Positions 1 through 8,019 of a DNA stretch of 64,000 bases are shown here, piece by piece (position 1 is the stretch's first letter; each line of letters starts with the position of its first letter). Origin of the DNA: Vibrio xiamenensis (GTDB lineage Bacteria > Pseudomonadota > Gammaproteobacteria > Enterobacterales > Vibrionaceae); NCBI RefSeq assembly GCF_900100015.1, contig NZ_FNDD01000027.1, forward strand, positions 17,769-81,768, in the 5' to 3' direction. The notes below the pieces were generated by a model. That model saw only the letters and a program-made list of their open reading frames with translations. It was not told where the DNA came from and ran no database searches. The position numbers and the translations under genes are program-made.

Positions 1-419
1 TCTTTTATGCGCTGGCGGGGCTGGTGATTATTTCTAGTTTCTTTTCCGCCTATCAGCTTTATATTCACGGCGAAGACTTAACCGAAGTGATCATTAAAAT
101 CATTAACTCAAACATCATCGCTATTGCGGTGTTTGAACTGGCCATGGTGATCAATAAAGAGTATGGCGATGAAGATCAGCATGATGTGGTGGTTTTGCTG
201 CGCCGTACACTGCCGCGCTTTATCGGTACCGCTTGTGTGTCGCTCGCTCTTGAAGGGCTTATCATGGTGATCAAATACAGCCAGATGGAGCTAGCCGGAA
301 ATTTAATGTACCCGGTGGCGATTATCGCTAGCGCCGCATTCTTGCTGATCGCTCTAGGCGTATTTCTTAAATATGTGCCGGACCCAGAACAAACAGACCT
401 TCTCGAAAGCAACCAATAG
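1..419 (+). CDS. membrane protein, 3' part only
   Basis: The open frame enters from the left edge and ends at TAG 417-419, so the start is missing. About 139 residues are visible, with four hydrophobic segments separated by short charged loops: near the left edge, around the INSNIIAIAVFELAMV stretch, around FIGTACVSLALEGLIM, and near the C-terminus (VAIIASAAFLLIALGVFL). This indicates an inner-membrane protein with four or more helices. The family was not recognised, although membrane proteins of this kind are common beside groE in Vibrio. It converges on groEL and shares a bidirectional terminator with it. Confidence 0.75.
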   Translation, partial: FYALAGLVIISSFFSAYQLYIHGEDLTEVIIKIINSNIIAIAVFELAMVINKEYGDEDQHDVVVLLRRTLPRFIGTACVSLALEGLIMVIKYSQMELAGNLMYPVAIIASAAFLLIALGVFLKYVPDPEQTDLLESNQ

Positions 420-427
420 GCATAAAA

Positions 428-451
428 AAACCGCGCCTAATGGCGCGGTTT
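428..451. terminator. bidirectional intrinsic terminator between the membrane protein gene and groEL
   Basis: A perfect 10-bp stem (AAACCGCGCC / GGCGCGGTTT) closes a TAAT loop, with an A run on the left and T-rich sequence on the right. It lies between two convergent genes and can serve both. Confidence 0.85.
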
Positions 452-488
452 GCTGTTTTGCTACGCAGTGGCTAGCAATGAGGGATGA

Positions 489-2135
489 TCACATCATGCC
501 GCCCATGCCACCCATACCGCCCATGCCACCCATATCAGGCATTGCAGGGCCATCTTTTTGCGGTAGGTCAGTAACCATAGCTTCCGTTGTGATCATTAGA
601 CCAGCAACCGATGCGGCAAATTGTAGTGCGCTACGAGTCACTTTAGTTGGGTCAAGGATACCCATCTCTAGCATATCGCCGTATTCGCCTGTCGCTGCGT
701 TGTAGCCGTAGCTACCTTCGCCAGCTTTCACGTTGTTGGCAACAACAGAATCTTCGTCACCCGCATTTTTGGTGATCTGACGGATTGGCGCTTCCATTGC
801 ACGAAGGGCTACGCGAATACCAACGTTTTGCTCTTCGTTATCACCAACTAGGTCAGCCACTTTTGAAGCCGCGCGAATCAGTGCAACACCACCGCCCGCA
901 ACCACGCCTTCTTCAACGGCTGCGCGAGTCGCGTGCAACGCATCTTCAACGCGGTCTTTCTTCTCTTTCATTTCAACTTCAGTTGCTGCGCCAACTTTGA
1001 TAACCGCAACACCGCCAGCTAGCTTAGCTACGCGTTCTTGAAGTTTCTCTTTGTCGTAGTCAGAAGTCGCTTCTTCGATCTGTTGACGAATTTGCGTCAC
1101 ACGACCTTGAATCATGGTTTCTTCACCAGCACCGTCGATAACCGTAGTGTTTTCTTTGGTGATCGTTACACGTTTCGCTTGGCCAAGATCTTCAAGTGCC
1201 ACTTTTTCAAGCTCAAGACCGATCTCTTCTGAAATCACAGTACCGCCAGTTAGAATCGCGATATCTTGTAGCATCGCTTTACGACGGTCACCAAAACCAG
1301 GTGCTTTAACTGCCGCAACTTTCACGATGCCGCGCATGTTGTTAACAACCAAAGTCGCTAGCGCTTCGCCTTCGACATCTTCTGCAATGATAAGTAAAGG
1401 ACGAGACGCTTTTGCAACCGCTTCTAGCGTTGGAAGCAATTCACGGATGTTCGAGATTTTCTTATCAACCAATAGGATGAATGGGCTTTCTAGTTCAACG
1501 CTGCCCGCTTCTTGGTTGTTGATGAAGTATGGTGATAGGTAACCACGGTCAAACTGCATACCTTCAACCACATCAAGCTCGTCTCGTAGTGCTTGGCCTT
1601 CTTCAACAGTGATAACGCCGTCACGGCCTACTTTTTCCATTGCTTCGGCAATGATATTACCAACCGTTGAATCAGAGTTCGCAGAGATAGTACCCACTTG
1701 AGCGATAGCTTTAGTGTCTTCACAAGGTACAGACAGTTTTTTCAGCTCTTCAACCGCTGCAGCAACTGCTTTGTCGATACCGCGTTTAAGATCCATTGGG
1801 TTCATACCCGCAGCAACCGCTTTTAGACCTTCGTTAACGATAGATTGAGCCAATACGGTCGCTGTAGTAGTACCGTCACCCGCTGCGTCGTTTGCTTGTG
1901 ACGCAACTTCTTTCACCATTTGTGCGCCCATGTTTTGGAACTTATCTTCAAGTTCGATTTCACGTGCAACAGAAACACCATCTTTAGTGATGGTTGGTGA
2001 ACCGAACGATTTGTCCAGTACTACGTTACGGCCTTTAGGGCCAAGAGTGACTTTTACTGCATCCGCCAGAACGTTCACACCTTCTAGCATTTTTACTCGT
2101 GCGTCATTACCAAATTTAACGTCTTTAGCAGCCAT
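489..2135 (-). CDS. groL: 60 kDa chaperonin GroEL
   Basis: ATP-dependent folding chaperonin that forms a double heptameric ring in the cytoplasm and works with GroES. The 548 residues match the family's usual length from MAAKDVKFG to the flexible GGM-repeat tail. The nucleotide-binding motif GDGTTTATVL (about residues 86-95) and the GVVAGGGVALIRA block near residue 410 are intact. It is the second gene of groES-groEL, 75 bp after groES, and is transcribed leftward from the heat-shock type promoter upstream of groES. The tail DMGGMGGMGGMGGMM is normal for this protein. Confidence 0.98.
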   Translation of the reverse strand: MAAKDVKFGNDARVKMLEGVNVLADAVKVTLGPKGRNVVLDKSFGSPTITKDGVSVAREIELEDKFQNMGAQMVKEVASQANDAAGDGTTTATVLAQSIVNEGLKAVAAGMNPMDLKRGIDKAVAAAVEELKKLSVPCEDTKAIAQVGTISANSDSTVGNIIAEAMEKVGRDGVITVEEGQALRDELDVVEGMQFDRGYLSPYFINNQEAGSVELESPFILLVDKKISNIRELLPTLEAVAKASRPLLIIAEDVEGEALATLVVNNMRGIVKVAAVKAPGFGDRRKAMLQDIAILTGGTVISEEIGLELEKVALEDLGQAKRVTITKENTTVIDGAGEETMIQGRVTQIRQQIEEATSDYDKEKLQERVAKLAGGVAVIKVGAATEVEMKEKKDRVEDALHATRAAVEEGVVAGGGVALIRAASKVADLVGDNEEQNVGIRVALRAMEAPIRQITKNAGDEDSVVANNVKAGEGSYGYNAATGEYGDMLEMGILDPTKVTRSALQFAASVAGLMITTEAMVTDLPQKDGPAMPDMGGMGGMGGMGGMM

Positions 2136-2210
2136 GTTTTTGTTTCCTTTCTAAATTCGATTGTCGTTTTCGCTGTGATTCAGAATTGAACTACTCAACG
2201 AGTGCTTAAA

Positions 2211-2501
2211 TTATTCAACGATAGCCATGATGTCGTTTTCAGACATAATCAGAACTTCTTTACCGTCGATCTTTTCAGTTTTAGTGCCGTAGCCCTCTGC
2301 AAAGATCACAGTGTCGCCAACTTTAACGTCCAACGGCTGAACTGTGCCGTTTTCTAGGATGCGGCCTTTGCCTACAGCCAGAATCACACCGCGAGTTGAT
2401 TTTTCCGCAGCAGAACCGGTAAGAACAATGCCACCTGCTGATTTCGATTCAACTTCTTGGCGCTCTACGATAACTCGGTCGTGTAATGGACGAATGTTCA
2501 T
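2211..2501 (-). CDS. groS: 10 kDa co-chaperonin GroES
   Basis: Heptameric lid of the GroEL folding chamber. The 96 residues are full length and start MNIRPLHDRVIVER. The mobile loop sequence SAGGIVLTG (about residues 21-29), which contacts GroEL, is present, as is the roof region. It is the first gene of the groES-groEL operon, with a sigma-32 like promoter about 80 bp upstream of its start codon. Confidence 0.98.
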   Translation of the reverse strand: MNIRPLHDRVIVERQEVESKSAGGIVLTGSAAEKSTRGVILAVGKGRILENGTVQPLDVKVGDTVIFAEGYGTKTEKIDGKEVLIMSENDIMAIVE

Positions 2502-2580
2502 CGGTCGTCTCTCCTGAATATTTCCATGTTGATTTGATGAATGCGCGATACCACAAAGGTATCAAAGCGTTGTGATACAT

Positions 2581-2609
2581 ATGTTGGGGAGTGTGATCAG
2601 GTTTCCAAG
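2581..2609 (-). promoter_or_regulatory. sigma-32 (heat shock) promoter of groES-groEL
   Basis: Read on the minus strand, CTTGGAAA (-35, 2602-2609) is followed after 12 bp by CCCCAACAT (-10, 2581-2589). This is close to the RpoH consensus CTTGAAA...CCCCATnT and lies 80-108 bp upstream of the groES start. No CIRCE inverted repeat is seen, in line with RpoH control of groE in gammaproteobacteria. Confidence 0.75.
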
Positions 2610-2692
2610 GGCAGCAGAAGAAAAAATTGTGATTTGATTAACGAAATGAACCGAACATGGTACGTGATGGATGCTGTGGCGCCGAAAAGAAT

Positions 2693-2714
2693 CAGGCTCC
2701 TAAATAGGAGCCTG
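2693..2714 (-). terminator. intrinsic terminator of wzz
   Basis: A 9-bp perfect stem CAGGCTCCT / AGGAGCCTG with an AAAT loop lies just downstream of the wzz stop. On the minus strand it is followed by a T-rich ATTCTTTTC tail. It separates wzz from the groE promoter. Confidence 0.75.
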
Positions 2715-2739
2715 AATAATTACTTATAAAAAGTTTAAC

Positions 2740-3861
2740 TCAACTTTCTTTTCGAAATGCAAAACGAATTAATACGATTCCAACACCGAACATTGCACCA
2801 AAAAACGTACCAAGCACAGCGACTAATGCTCGTTTGGGTTTATCACGAGAAATAGGTTGTTCCACATCTTCTAGGAGCTTGTAGGTTTGAAACCGAACAT
2901 TACGATCAACTTTCAAGGCATCAAGCATTTTTAATTTGGCGTTAATTTGCTCTAAACGTGGCTCGACAACACTTAAATTTTTCACCGATTTTAAAACTTT
3001 TACTTTTTCATCCAAAGCCTTGGTGCCCAAGTCTATATCAAATAACTCGTCTTTGTTGTTACCAGACAGTATTGGTCGGTGAACTTGAGCTGCTTTCGCA
3101 ATCTCTAAAGCATATTTAGCCCTTTCAGCTTCAACTTCCAACTCACCTTTAGCTTGAGTCTCCAGAATATTTTTTTGCTGGATCAGTTCTTTCTTCTTAG
3201 CTTGAACCAAAGACTCCAGGTTATTCAATGCATCCGCATTCTGGTGTGCTTGAATCAAGTCAAGGTAGTCAATGAGCAACTCATAACTACTCGTTTTAGT
3301 AGTGGATTGCAAACTTAATCTATATGGTGAACTAGGAATATTAGGCTCACTAAGAGTTGCTGATATTCTTTGAAACCATTCGGCATATAAGCTGCGCAAA
3401 CTATCCTTCAAGCTATCTTCATCCAGCCCTTGTTGCTCCAAAGCGACTTTAAAAGTTTGGAACTGCACACTGGTATCAAGAAAATCACTTTTGTTATTAT
3501 TTGAGTTGAAAGCACTAATAAAGCGCTGAAATAACACATTGGGATTAACCAACGCATCCAACTCCGTACTCACCAATACAGTTCCGTCATCTTGATAAAC
3601 ATCAAAAACTGGCTGGAACTGTTTTACTTGCTCTCGATATGCCGCAATATCCTGTGGTAAAGGTGATGAAATCAATGCGTGGGAAGACCACCATTGCTGC
3701 GCAAGTAAGGCATAACTAATCGCGCAAGCCGCGCCAAGTAGAGTAAAAATAACAATACTTAGCTTTCCTGCCCAAAGCGCGCTAACGAGCTCTTTAAGAT
3801 CAATTTCATCGCGGCTCTGAGCCATATTCTGGTTAAAATTTGTTGGATTAGAGTTAACCAC
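2740..3861 (-). CDS. wzz: Wzz-type O-antigen chain length determinant
   Basis: Inner-membrane polysaccharide co-polymerase that sets O-chain length together with Wzy. The 373 residues have the Wzz plan: a cytoplasmic N-terminus, TM1 at about 34-53, a long periplasmic coiled-coil-rich domain with many Lys/Glu/Gln around 210-330, and a C-terminal TM2 at about 345-367 preceded by the proline-containing stretch EQPISRDKPKR. There is no C-terminal kinase domain, so it is not a Wzc capsule co-polymerase. It stands alone between groES and a divergent regulator, about 7 kb from the O-antigen operon it presumably serves. Confidence 0.85.
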   Translation of the reverse strand: MVNSNPTNFNQNMAQSRDEIDLKELVSALWAGKLSIVIFTLLGAACAISYALLAQQWWSSHALISSPLPQDIAAYREQVKQFQPVFDVYQDDGTVLVSTELDALVNPNVLFQRFISAFNSNNNKSDFLDTSVQFQTFKVALEQQGLDEDSLKDSLRSLYAEWFQRISATLSEPNIPSSPYRLSLQSTTKTSSYELLIDYLDLIQAHQNADALNNLESLVQAKKKELIQQKNILETQAKGELEVEAERAKYALEIAKAAQVHRPILSGNNKDELFDIDLGTKALDEKVKVLKSVKNLSVVEPRLEQINAKLKMLDALKVDRNVRFQTYKLLEDVEQPISRDKPKRALVAVLGTFFGAMFGVGIVLIRFAFRKES

Positions 3862-4100
3862 TCGGTATCGCCTTTCTGCTCATTATTTAGCGGCTTACTA
3901 TACATCCACACACCCAAAAAGCAGCCTCATAAATGAGACAAATGACCTAACTCTGACAAAACGCAGAGCGTATATTAAACATGAGACCTAACCATTCTGC
4001 TTCCCATAAATGCCGTCATAGATAACTCGCTTAAATTGTAAATACTTTTCTTTATTAACTTGATCCGACATAATGACCAAGTGAAGAGAAGAGGCTTGAT

Positions 4101-4718
4101 ATGAAGACAATCGATCGGATTTTACAATCCATCAAACGTGACGGCGCAGTGACCGCTAAACAACTAGCACAAGAGTTGGATATGACTACCATGGGTGCCC
4201 GTCAACATCTTCAAGGCCTTGAGGATGACGGTATCCTTGCGTTCCATGATGTAAAAGTAAAAGTTGGTCGCCCTACTCGTCATTGGTCTTTAACTCAGAA
4301 AGGGCATGCGCAATTTGCTGACCGCCATGGTGAATTAACCATTCAGATGATCGATGCGGTTGAAGCGGTTTTTGGTCAAGACGGGATTGCAAAAGTCACG
4401 GCTGAACGTGAACAGCACACTATTGAAGCCTATAGGCAAACTTTAATCTCAGCAAAATCTCTTGAAGAGAAGCTTCAGATATTGGTCGAACTGCGAGAGC
4501 AGGAAGGGTATATGGCCGAATTGCAGCAAAGTGACGATGGCTATCTACTGATTGAAAACCACTGTCCAATCTGCAAAGCGGCATCACGCTGCCCAAGTCT
4601 GTGTAAGTCGGAATTGAACGTCTTTCAGGCTTTGCTTGGTGACGACTGTCAAATCGAGCGCAGCGAACACATTATTCAAGGCCAGCGTCGTTGCACCTAT
4701 CGCGTGATTCCGCGCTAA
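4101..4718 (+). CDS. SufR-like winged-helix regulator with Fe-S cysteine motif
   Basis: DNA-binding regulator of the DeoR/ArsR-like SufR family (COG2345 type). The N-terminal winged helix spans about residues 5-65 (TAKQLAQELDMTTMGARQHL is the recognition region). The C-terminal half holds C155, C158, C164, C168, C183 and C198. The spacing C155-X12-C168-X14-C183-X14-C198 is very like the cluster ligands of cyanobacterial SufR, so an Fe-S cluster sensor is likely. Known SufR proteins repress suf genes, but no suf gene lies nearby, so the targets here are unknown. The ATG follows an AGAAGAGG ribosome-binding site. It diverges from wzz. Confidence 0.75.
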   Translation: MKTIDRILQSIKRDGAVTAKQLAQELDMTTMGARQHLQGLEDDGILAFHDVKVKVGRPTRHWSLTQKGHAQFADRHGELTIQMIDAVEAVFGQDGIAKVTAEREQHTIEAYRQTLISAKSLEEKLQILVELREQEGYMAELQQSDDGYLLIENHCPICKAASRCPSLCKSELNVFQALLGDDCQIERSEHIIQGQRRCTYRVIPR

Positions 4719-4923
4719 CGCTCACCCACCAGCGATCCTTCAATACAACTTCGTATAGCTAAGACTTGGTACATTGCAATTGCTGCTGTGCAAGAAAATG
4801 ACACTGCTCCCTAATTCGGTCTTAAAATTGAGAATAGCATTATCCACTCTGCCAAACGCTAATTCCTTGCGTATGCTTATAGTACTTTGACATCACTTGA
4901 ACGTCGCTGAGCAAGGAAGACTC

Positions 4924-5274
4924 ATGTACCAAGCAACTCCAGAACAAAAGCTGCCACCTTTCGATGAATTGGTTGAATTAGCACAGAAAAACCCAGCTGC
5001 ATTTGAGCAGTTTAAGCGCGATATGTGCGAAGAGATGATTTTATCGGCATCTAGAGCCATGCAAGATAGGTTGTGGGCACAGCAAAGTCACATCGATTTG
5101 GTGGTCAAAAAGTGTAAGAACCCCAACCAAGCTAATGTGCTACTGATGTCTGAGCTTTCCGAGCAGATGTGTAAATTTCAAAGTGCGTTAGAAGGCTCCC
5201 CTACGCAAATGCAACCCAAAGATGTGGCTGACATCATTCCTTTTCCAAACCATAAAAACAAAGATTGGCGATAA
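4924..5274 (+). CDS. DUF3135 family protein
   Basis: A 116-residue cytoplasmic protein of the DUF3135 type found in Vibrio and relatives, with no known function. It is mostly helical and polar, contains three Cys residues and ends in a basic tail. ATG 4924 is the chosen start because AAGGA sits 7 bp before it. An in-frame TTG 27 bp upstream lacks a ribosome-binding site. The stop codon lies inside the terminator hairpin that follows, so it is a single-gene unit. Confidence 0.75.
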   Translation: MYQATPEQKLPPFDELVELAQKNPAAFEQFKRDMCEEMILSASRAMQDRLWAQQSHIDLVVKKCKNPNQANVLLMSELSEQMCKFQSALEGSPTQMQPKDVADIIPFPNHKNKDWR

Positions 5275-5291
5275 CTCGATTCGCCAATCTT
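5261..5291 (+). terminator. intrinsic terminator overlapping the DUF3135 gene stop
   Basis: An 11-bp perfect stem AAGATTGGCGA / TCGCCAATCTT encloses a 9-nt loop. The TAA stop (5272-5274) lies in the loop. It probably also ends birA transcription from the other side, because the reverse strand carries A/T-rich flanks. Confidence 0.7.
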
Positions 5292-5342
5292 ATTGTTCAA
5301 TACGCTTTATTGAGCAGCGGCTTTGCTAGTAAAGACCATTAG

Positions 5343-6305
5343 TTAATCTTGACCACGTAGTGAGATTTCCCCACCAATAAAGGCTTCGATACCTTGCTCT
5401 GTTTCAAGCAGCACTGCGCCTTGCTCATTGATTCCGCGCTCAATACCCACAATTTCTCGTTCGCCCATTAACAGTTTTACTTTGCGTCCAAGGAAGTTAT
5501 CTAATGGGTTCCAGCGTTCAACGAAATGGTTCATACCATGCAGTTCATAATCACTGAGCACTTGATGCAGCGCATTCACGAGTGCAACCGCCAACTGGTT
5601 ACGGTCAAAACTACGACCTTGCAGAATCTCCTCAACCGAAGTCCACGGCTGGGTAATGCCGGGCGTTTGAGCCGGCATCATCAGGTTCATCCCCATGCCG
5701 ATAACTAAATTTGCCGCCGCGCCAGCTTGACCTGACATCTCAACCAAAATGCCCGCCAGTTTTTTATCTTGATAATAAAGGTCATTTGGCCACTTTAATT
5801 TAACCCCTTCAATGCCAACTTCTTGCAGTGCTTCTACCACGGCAACACCAACAACAAGACTTAGCCCCATCGCTGCCGCCATGCCCGCGTCAAGGCGCCA
5901 GAACATCGACATATATAAGTTGGAGCCAAATGGCGACACCCATTCACGGCCACGCCTACCGCGTCCTTTGCCTTGATATTCAGCAATACAAACACTGCCG
6001 GATTGCAACGAATCCACTCGTTCAAGCAAATATTGGTTGGTCGAGTCGATGATCGGTATCAACTCCAACGGCTTGGTTGTATTTTCGCTGAGCATCTTCT
6101 CATCCAGCAACTGCAACGGCTTCGCCAATTGGTAGCCTTTACCCTGAATGCGGAAAATATCCACACCCCATTGCTGAATACCTTTGATGTGCTTACTGAT
6201 CGCAGCGCGCGAAACGCCAAACTGTTGACCAAGCTCTTCGCCAGAGTGGAAGCCGCCTTGAGAAAGCTGCTTTAATATCGCTAATTTTACCGTGTGCTCT
6301 TTCAT
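5343..6305 (-). CDS. birA: bifunctional biotin-[acetyl-CoA-carboxylase] ligase / biotin operon repressor
   Basis: Activates biotin to biotinyl-5'-AMP, transfers it to the AccB lysine, and represses bio genes when holo-enzyme accumulates. The 320 residues show an N-terminal helix-turn-helix (about 15-45, EELGQQFGVSRAAISKHI), the ligase core with the biotinyl-AMP loop GKGRGRRGREWVSP (about 111-124), the KWPNDLYYQDKKLAGILVE block, and a C-terminal SH3-like domain. The HTH means it is a class II, repressor-type BirA. The first 4 bp overlap the end of murB, so the two are translationally coupled. Confidence 0.96.
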   Translation of the reverse strand: MKEHTVKLAILKQLSQGGFHSGEELGQQFGVSRAAISKHIKGIQQWGVDIFRIQGKGYQLAKPLQLLDEKMLSENTTKPLELIPIIDSTNQYLLERVDSLQSGSVCIAEYQGKGRGRRGREWVSPFGSNLYMSMFWRLDAGMAAAMGLSLVVGVAVVEALQEVGIEGVKLKWPNDLYYQDKKLAGILVEMSGQAGAAANLVIGMGMNLMMPAQTPGITQPWTSVEEILQGRSFDRNQLAVALVNALHQVLSDYELHGMNHFVERWNPLDNFLGRKVKLLMGEREIVGIERGINEQGAVLLETEQGIEAFIGGEISLRGQD

Positions 6306-7345
6306 CGACGTTCCATTAACTGGTCTAAATAGGTTTCTTGTTGATTGGCCATAAAGCGCACTTCATGTTCAAGGTGAATTTGATAGCGTTGCCATACGTG
6401 GTCGCGCACTTTCGCCGCCAACTGAACCACATCGCTCGCGCTAGCATGATTGGCATTGACGATCACTAGCGCTTGCTTAGGATGCACCTGCGCGCCGCCA
6501 ACACTGACCCCTTTCAGGCCGCACTGGTCAATCAACCAACCCGCCGCGACCTTCATACCATCCTGAGCCGGATACGCCACCAGTTCGGGAAATGCCGCTT
6601 TTAACTGTTGGTAGTGCGCCAAGCTAATCACTGGATTTTTGAAAAAACTACCAGCGTTACCTTGCTCGTTAGGGTTTGGCAATTTGTCGATACGAGTTTG
6701 ACACACGATGTCATAAATCGCCTGCGCAGTAATCGCATCCTCTGCGAGCGCTTTTAATGGACCGTATTCTGCTTTGGGTTGCCATGACTTACTCAGGCGA
6801 AGCCCAACCGCCACCACGATTGCACGCTGATATAAATCATGTTTAAAAATCGAATCTCGATAACCAAACTGGCACTCTTGATTACTCAACCTTTGCGTTG
6901 TCAGGCTATCTAAATGCAATATATCAACGTATTCACACACATCTTTAAACTCGACACCATAAGCACCAATATTTTGGATCGGCGCCGAGCCCGCGCAGCC
7001 AGGTATTAAAGCGAGGTTTTCAAGCCCCGGCATATGCTCAGCTAAGCTCCACTCGACAAGCGCAGGCCAATCTTCGCCGGCGGCAATATGCAGATGCCAA
7101 GCATGCTCAGATTCGGTGACGCTTTTTCCTAGCAGCTGATTAACCATCACCACACCTTGATACGGCTCGGTAAACAGCATATTACTGCCTTTACCAAGCA
7201 TCAGCTTAGGTAAGGCTTGCCACTGTGGTTGCTGATAAGCTTGAATGATGTCTTGTACTGAGTGAACCGTAACAAGATGCTGACACGTTTGTTCAATACC
7301 AAACGTGTGGTAGGCAGATAAATTCGCAGGGCTTTGTGATTGCAT
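6302..7345 (-). CDS. murB: UDP-N-acetylenolpyruvoylglucosamine reductase
   Basis: FAD/NADPH enzyme that reduces UDP-GlcNAc-enolpyruvate to UDP-MurNAc in cytoplasmic peptidoglycan precursor synthesis. The 347 residues match type I (E. coli-like) MurB: FAD-binding GKGSNMLF (about 52-59), IPGCAGSAPIQNIGAYG (about 114-130), the active-site serine in GNAGSFFKNP, and the C-terminal HEVRFM block. It is the first gene of a murB-birA pair, as in E. coli, and overlaps birA by 4 bp (6302-6305). Confidence 0.97.
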   Translation of the reverse strand: MQSQSPANLSAYHTFGIEQTCQHLVTVHSVQDIIQAYQQPQWQALPKLMLGKGSNMLFTEPYQGVVMVNQLLGKSVTESEHAWHLHIAAGEDWPALVEWSLAEHMPGLENLALIPGCAGSAPIQNIGAYGVEFKDVCEYVDILHLDSLTTQRLSNQECQFGYRDSIFKHDLYQRAIVVAVGLRLSKSWQPKAEYGPLKALAEDAITAQAIYDIVCQTRIDKLPNPNEQGNAGSFFKNPVISLAHYQQLKAAFPELVAYPAQDGMKVAAGWLIDQCGLKGVSVGGAQVHPKQALVIVNANHASASDVVQLAAKVRDHVWQRYQIHLEHEVRFMANQQETYLDQLMERR

Positions 7346-7495
7346 GGGCTTGATGAATTCAATTAAACTTCAAGTATTCTACAGGATAGGGAAAGCAGCG
7401 AACAACACGCCAGTGTCAAACCTGCTGTGATTCAACACCATATCACACATAGCGACACGGCTCGCAGCATTTCAACTAAAGGCAATCCCACAACC

Positions 7496-7930
7496 ATGAA
7501 CTCACTGACCATTTCACGCCTCGACCCGTTGAAATACCCACTGATCACACGTTTTTACAAAACTCACTATCCGGTAGCCAAGGCAAAAAGAGACGAACTG
7601 ACTTTTGTGGGATATCATCAAGAGCAACTGGTTGCAGTTGTTCGATTTCGTTCCATAGAGCAGTATCGTTTACTGACGGGAATGGCGGTTGCACAGTCTC
7701 ACCGAGGCTCAGGGTTTGCGCATCAACTGATGCGTTTTTGCCAAGCACAAACGCTGAGTTCGGCAGATTACTGCTTTGCATACCCGCATCTTAGCGACTT
7801 CTATGCTCAACATCATTTTCAAGTCATCGACGTCGACCAATTGCCTAACGCATTAAAAACTTTGTTTATTCGCTATACGAATAGCGGTAAAAATTTGATT
7901 CCGATGCATTACTTAGCAGACATTCAATGA
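7496..7930 (+). CDS. GNAT family N-acetyltransferase
   Basis: A 144-residue single-domain acetyltransferase fold. The acetyl-CoA binding motif appears as VAQSHRGSGFAHQLMRF (Q/RxxGxG/A type), after the beta-strand LLTGMAV, and a second CoA-side motif includes YAQHHFQVI. The substrate is not predictable. ATG 7496 was chosen because homology to the GNAT fold starts just after it. A GTG 69 bp upstream would add a low-complexity polar leader without a good ribosome-binding site. It diverges from murB and precedes pssA by 89 bp. Confidence 0.8.
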   Translation: MNSLTISRLDPLKYPLITRFYKTHYPVAKAKRDELTFVGYHQEQLVAVVRFRSIEQYRLLTGMAVAQSHRGSGFAHQLMRFCQAQTLSSADYCFAYPHLSDFYAQHHFQVIDVDQLPNALKTLFIRYTNSGKNLIPMHYLADIQ

Positions 7931-8019
7931 TTTCGCGGCGATTTCTAGCCATGGTAGATTGAGATTTGATACTATGCGGAGTCTGCAATTTTGCACACAG
8001 TTAAGGTAAACCATCTAAC

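Noticed and set aside
505..540. Repeat-like GGCATGGGCGGTATGGG pattern
   Set aside because: It encodes the normal GGM tail of GroEL, not a genomic repeat element.
373..705. Plus-strand frame antisense to the groEL 3' end
   Set aside because: It is the reverse of GGM-repeat and conserved groEL codons; no independent support.
2541..2729. 62-codon plus-strand frame upstream of groES
   Set aside because: It overlaps the groE promoter and the wzz terminator, has no ribosome-binding site and a composition unlike a protein.
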